The notes under the pieces are model-generated. The model was not told the DNA's origin, ran no database searches, and was given only the letters and a program-made list of their open reading frames with translations. Of a DNA stretch of 64,000 bases, positions 63,301 to 64,000 are shown one piece after another. The stretch lies in contig CAVPCW010000011.1 in assembly GCA_963702555.1 (NCBI GenBank), forward strand, positions 1 to 64,000. Direction: 5' to 3'. Made by a program: the position numbers and the translations under genes. Source of the stretch: CAMFLJ01 sp963702555 (GTDB taxonomy: Bacteria; Actinomycetota; Acidimicrobiia; Acidimicrobiales; Acidimicrobilacustridaceae). Every line of letters begins with the position of its first letter. Positions within the stretch are counted from its first letter, which is position 1.

Positions 63301-63738
63301 GGACTCGTCCCCGGCCGCCACGTGGTCACCTGCAACGGGCGGGCGGTGCCGCTGCGGCCCACGGCCAATCCCGGAACCCACGTCGCGGGCGTGCGCTACC
63401 GGGCCTGGCAGCCGCCCTCCGCGCTGCACCCCACCATCGCGGTGCACTCGCCCCTCGTGTTCGACCTCGTCGACCTGGCTGCGGGCCGCTCGATCGGCGG
63501 CTGCACCTACCGGGTGAGCCATCCCGGCGGCCGCAACTACGACCGCTTCCCGGTCAACGCCAACGAGGCCGACGCCCGGCGCACGGCGCGCTTCGGCACG
63601 GTGGGCCACACCCCGGGCCCGGTCGACGTGGCCGGGTTGGAGTCCGAGCTGTCCCGCATCGACGGGTACCCTCGCACCCTGGACCTGCGCCGCCCGGCGA
63701 CGCTGGCCCCGGCGGCGCCACTTCGCCCCGCGCACTGA
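60358..63738 (+). CDS. Transglutaminase-like protein fused to DUF2126
   Basis: 1,126 residues. N-terminal beta domain, then a papain-fold transglutaminase core with Cys182 in LGSCRDSGWLLVQILR, His231 in DLHAWCEVF and Asp247 in GLDPTSGL. The large C-terminal region (about 300-1,120) is DUF2126, including GGEPTFVSIDDMD, YPGEPLPRWQLGV, GGGNHVTLGG and YRVSHPGGRNYDRFPVNANEADARR. The transglutaminase half probably cleaves or transfers amide-linked peptides made by the ATP-grasp partners; the reaction of DUF2126 is unknown. ATGA overlap with the alpha-E gene. Confidence 0.93.
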   Translation: MSIHVALEHRTRYLFDRAVGLTPHVVRLRPAPHCRTPILAYSMTVEPSDHFVNWQQDPFGNFEARLVFPEKATELSIVVDLVADLTVINPFDFFLEPEAEAIPFAYDPELLRDLGPYLECDPVGPLMQRWLDEVAMPAAGTPTVNFLVGLNQRLQSDIAYTTRMEPGVQDPEVTLGKALGSCRDSGWLLVQILRNLGLAARFVSGYLVQLVADQKALDGPSGPTADFTDLHAWCEVFLPGAGWVGLDPTSGLFAGEGHIPLAATPRPASAAPVTGATEPCEVTFDFSNTVTRVHEDPRVTFPYTDDQWERIDAVGRAVDARLVAGDVRLTEGGEPTFVSIDDMDAVEWTVGADGDDKRARSWELTGRLADRFAPGGLIHAGQGKWYPGEPLPRWQLGVHWRTDGTDLWSHPEAFADPFTPGTATLSQAEALATALAARLGLPDGFLHPAYEDPLVDLLNEARTPAGEPPADDVAPDDPAVADEAGRASVVAALDERIGEASAWIMPLHHLRTEPGGWATSEWVLRRGRLVLLPGDSPAGLRLPLDSLTWTPPEPEPERSPFEPRGPLPPKPSLSPSLASKSAAAEASTATTRAAWRPGTGAAVVPVDEAPPTALGVELREGRVHVFLPPLTHFEDAVELLAVIEAEVRAAGVEVVIEGYPPPRDPRHRTLVVTPDPGVIEVNLQPARSWEELVETTEVLYEAARESRLGTEKFELDGTHSGSGGGNHVTLGGATPTDSPFLRRPGLLRSMVTYWQHHPSLSYLFSGRFVGPTSQAPRIDEARHDALDELEIAFGEMDRLGDDVPPWLVDRLFRHLLVDLTGNTHRAEFCIDKLFTPEGERGRLGLLEMRGFEMPPHHRMALVQALLVRSLVLRCWDDPYEARLVRWGTELHDRFLLPHEVATDIAAVVDDLVDHGIAFELSWLDPFLEFRFPRLGTVEVQGVRLELRAAIEPWLVLGEEVSQSGTSRYVDSSVERLQVRVEGLVPGRHVVTCNGRAVPLRPTANPGTHVAGVRYRAWQPPSALHPTIAVHSPLVFDLVDLAAGRSIGGCTYRVSHPGGRNYDRFPVNANEADARRTARFGTVGHTPGPVDVAGLESELSRIDGYPRTLDLRRPATLAPAAPLRPAH

Positions 63739-63757
63739 GACGCACGCACCCCGCGCC

Positions 63758-64000
63758 ATGACCCCGCCGCCCCCCACCACCGAGCTGCCCGTCGGCTACC
63801 GCCCCACCGACGGCGTCTTCGACGAGCTGTCCGACGGCGGTGGCGTGCGCAAGCACTGGGCCCACGTGGCCCGCACCCTCGACCACCTGGGCCCGATGGA
63901 GCTCACCGCCCGGGCCAACGAGGCGCGGCGCCTGCTGGCCGACGACGGCGTCACCTACAACGACGTCAGCGAGGGCACCACCGAGGTCCGGTCCTGGATC
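63758..64000 (+). CDS. Second circularly permuted ATP-grasp protein (partial, cut by window end)
   Basis: The first 81 residues only. GYRPTDGVFDELSDGGGVRKHWAHVARTLDHLGPMELTARANEARRLLADDGVTYN matches the N terminus of circularly permuted ATP-grasp proteins that are often fused to an alpha-E domain. ATG at 63758, 19 bases after the previous stop. Continues beyond the window, so domain content past residue 81 is unknown. Confidence 0.8.
   Translation, partial: MTPPPPTTELPVGYRPTDGVFDELSDGGGVRKHWAHVARTLDHLGPMELTARANEARRLLADDGVTYNDVSEGTTEVRSWI

Overview
This is a high-GC stretch of bacterial chromosome. The G/C-biased third codon positions, the dnaK-grpE-dnaJ-hspR-clpB heat-shock cluster with a MerR-type HspR, the LPXTG-anchored surface proteins and the many GTG starts with GTGA/ATGA overlaps point to Actinomycetota. 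A deep-branching class such as Acidimicrobiia is my best guess, but it is an inference. No prophage, transposase, plasmid gene or CRISPR array is visible.

Layout. 0.1-11 kb: pyruvate:ferredoxin oxidoreductase with a dihydroorotate-dehydrogenase-like partner, a small hydrolase, a DUF2202 lipoprotein behind a CsoR-like operator, a membrane protein, a nitronate-monooxygenase-type flavoprotein and a metal ABC transporter. 11-21 kb: a GntR/FCD regulator, a multi-PAS GGDEF-EAL protein, a LigB-type dioxygenase, methylglyoxal synthase, tRNA-Gly, a SnoaL-like protein, a Gfo/Idh oxidoreductase, and an MFS exporter with its TetR regulator. 21-29.6 kb: dCTP deaminase, a Ktr/Trk potassium system, a glutathione peroxidase, a membrane Fe-S (HdrD-like) oxidoreductase set between a cNMP-binding protein and a degenerate receiver, and gpmA. 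29.6-36.4 kb: the heat-shock cluster. 36.4-38.8 kb: two tandem paralogous LPYTG surface proteins, each behind a near-identical structured leader of about 160 nt. 38.9-51.5 kb: purine biosynthesis (purA, D, E, B, C, S, Q, L and a continuous purF-purM frame). 51.5-52.8 kb: a DUF559/Vsr-like gene between two pairs of hairpin repeats. 52.8-56.6 kb: pyrE, ACT-malic enzyme, HAD phosphatase, esterase. 56.6-64 kb: a zinc metallopeptidase divergent from a peptide-modification operon (ATP-grasp, alpha-E, transglutaminase-DUF2126, second ATP-grasp cut by the window end).

Sequence quality. At least ten genes, including essential ones (purA, purB, purL, purF, purM, dnaJ), are interrupted by single-base frame changes (13 in total), mostly +1 and mostly duplications in short C/G runs. 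These are most simply read as sequencing or assembly indels. I give such genes their reconstructed extents.

The strongest candidates for something undescribed are the duplicated leader of the two LPYTG genes (stems conserved through wobble substitutions, closing stem abutting the start codon, motif order faintly like the c-di-AMP ydaO riboswitch) and the paired hairpin-repeat cassette around the DUF559 gene.
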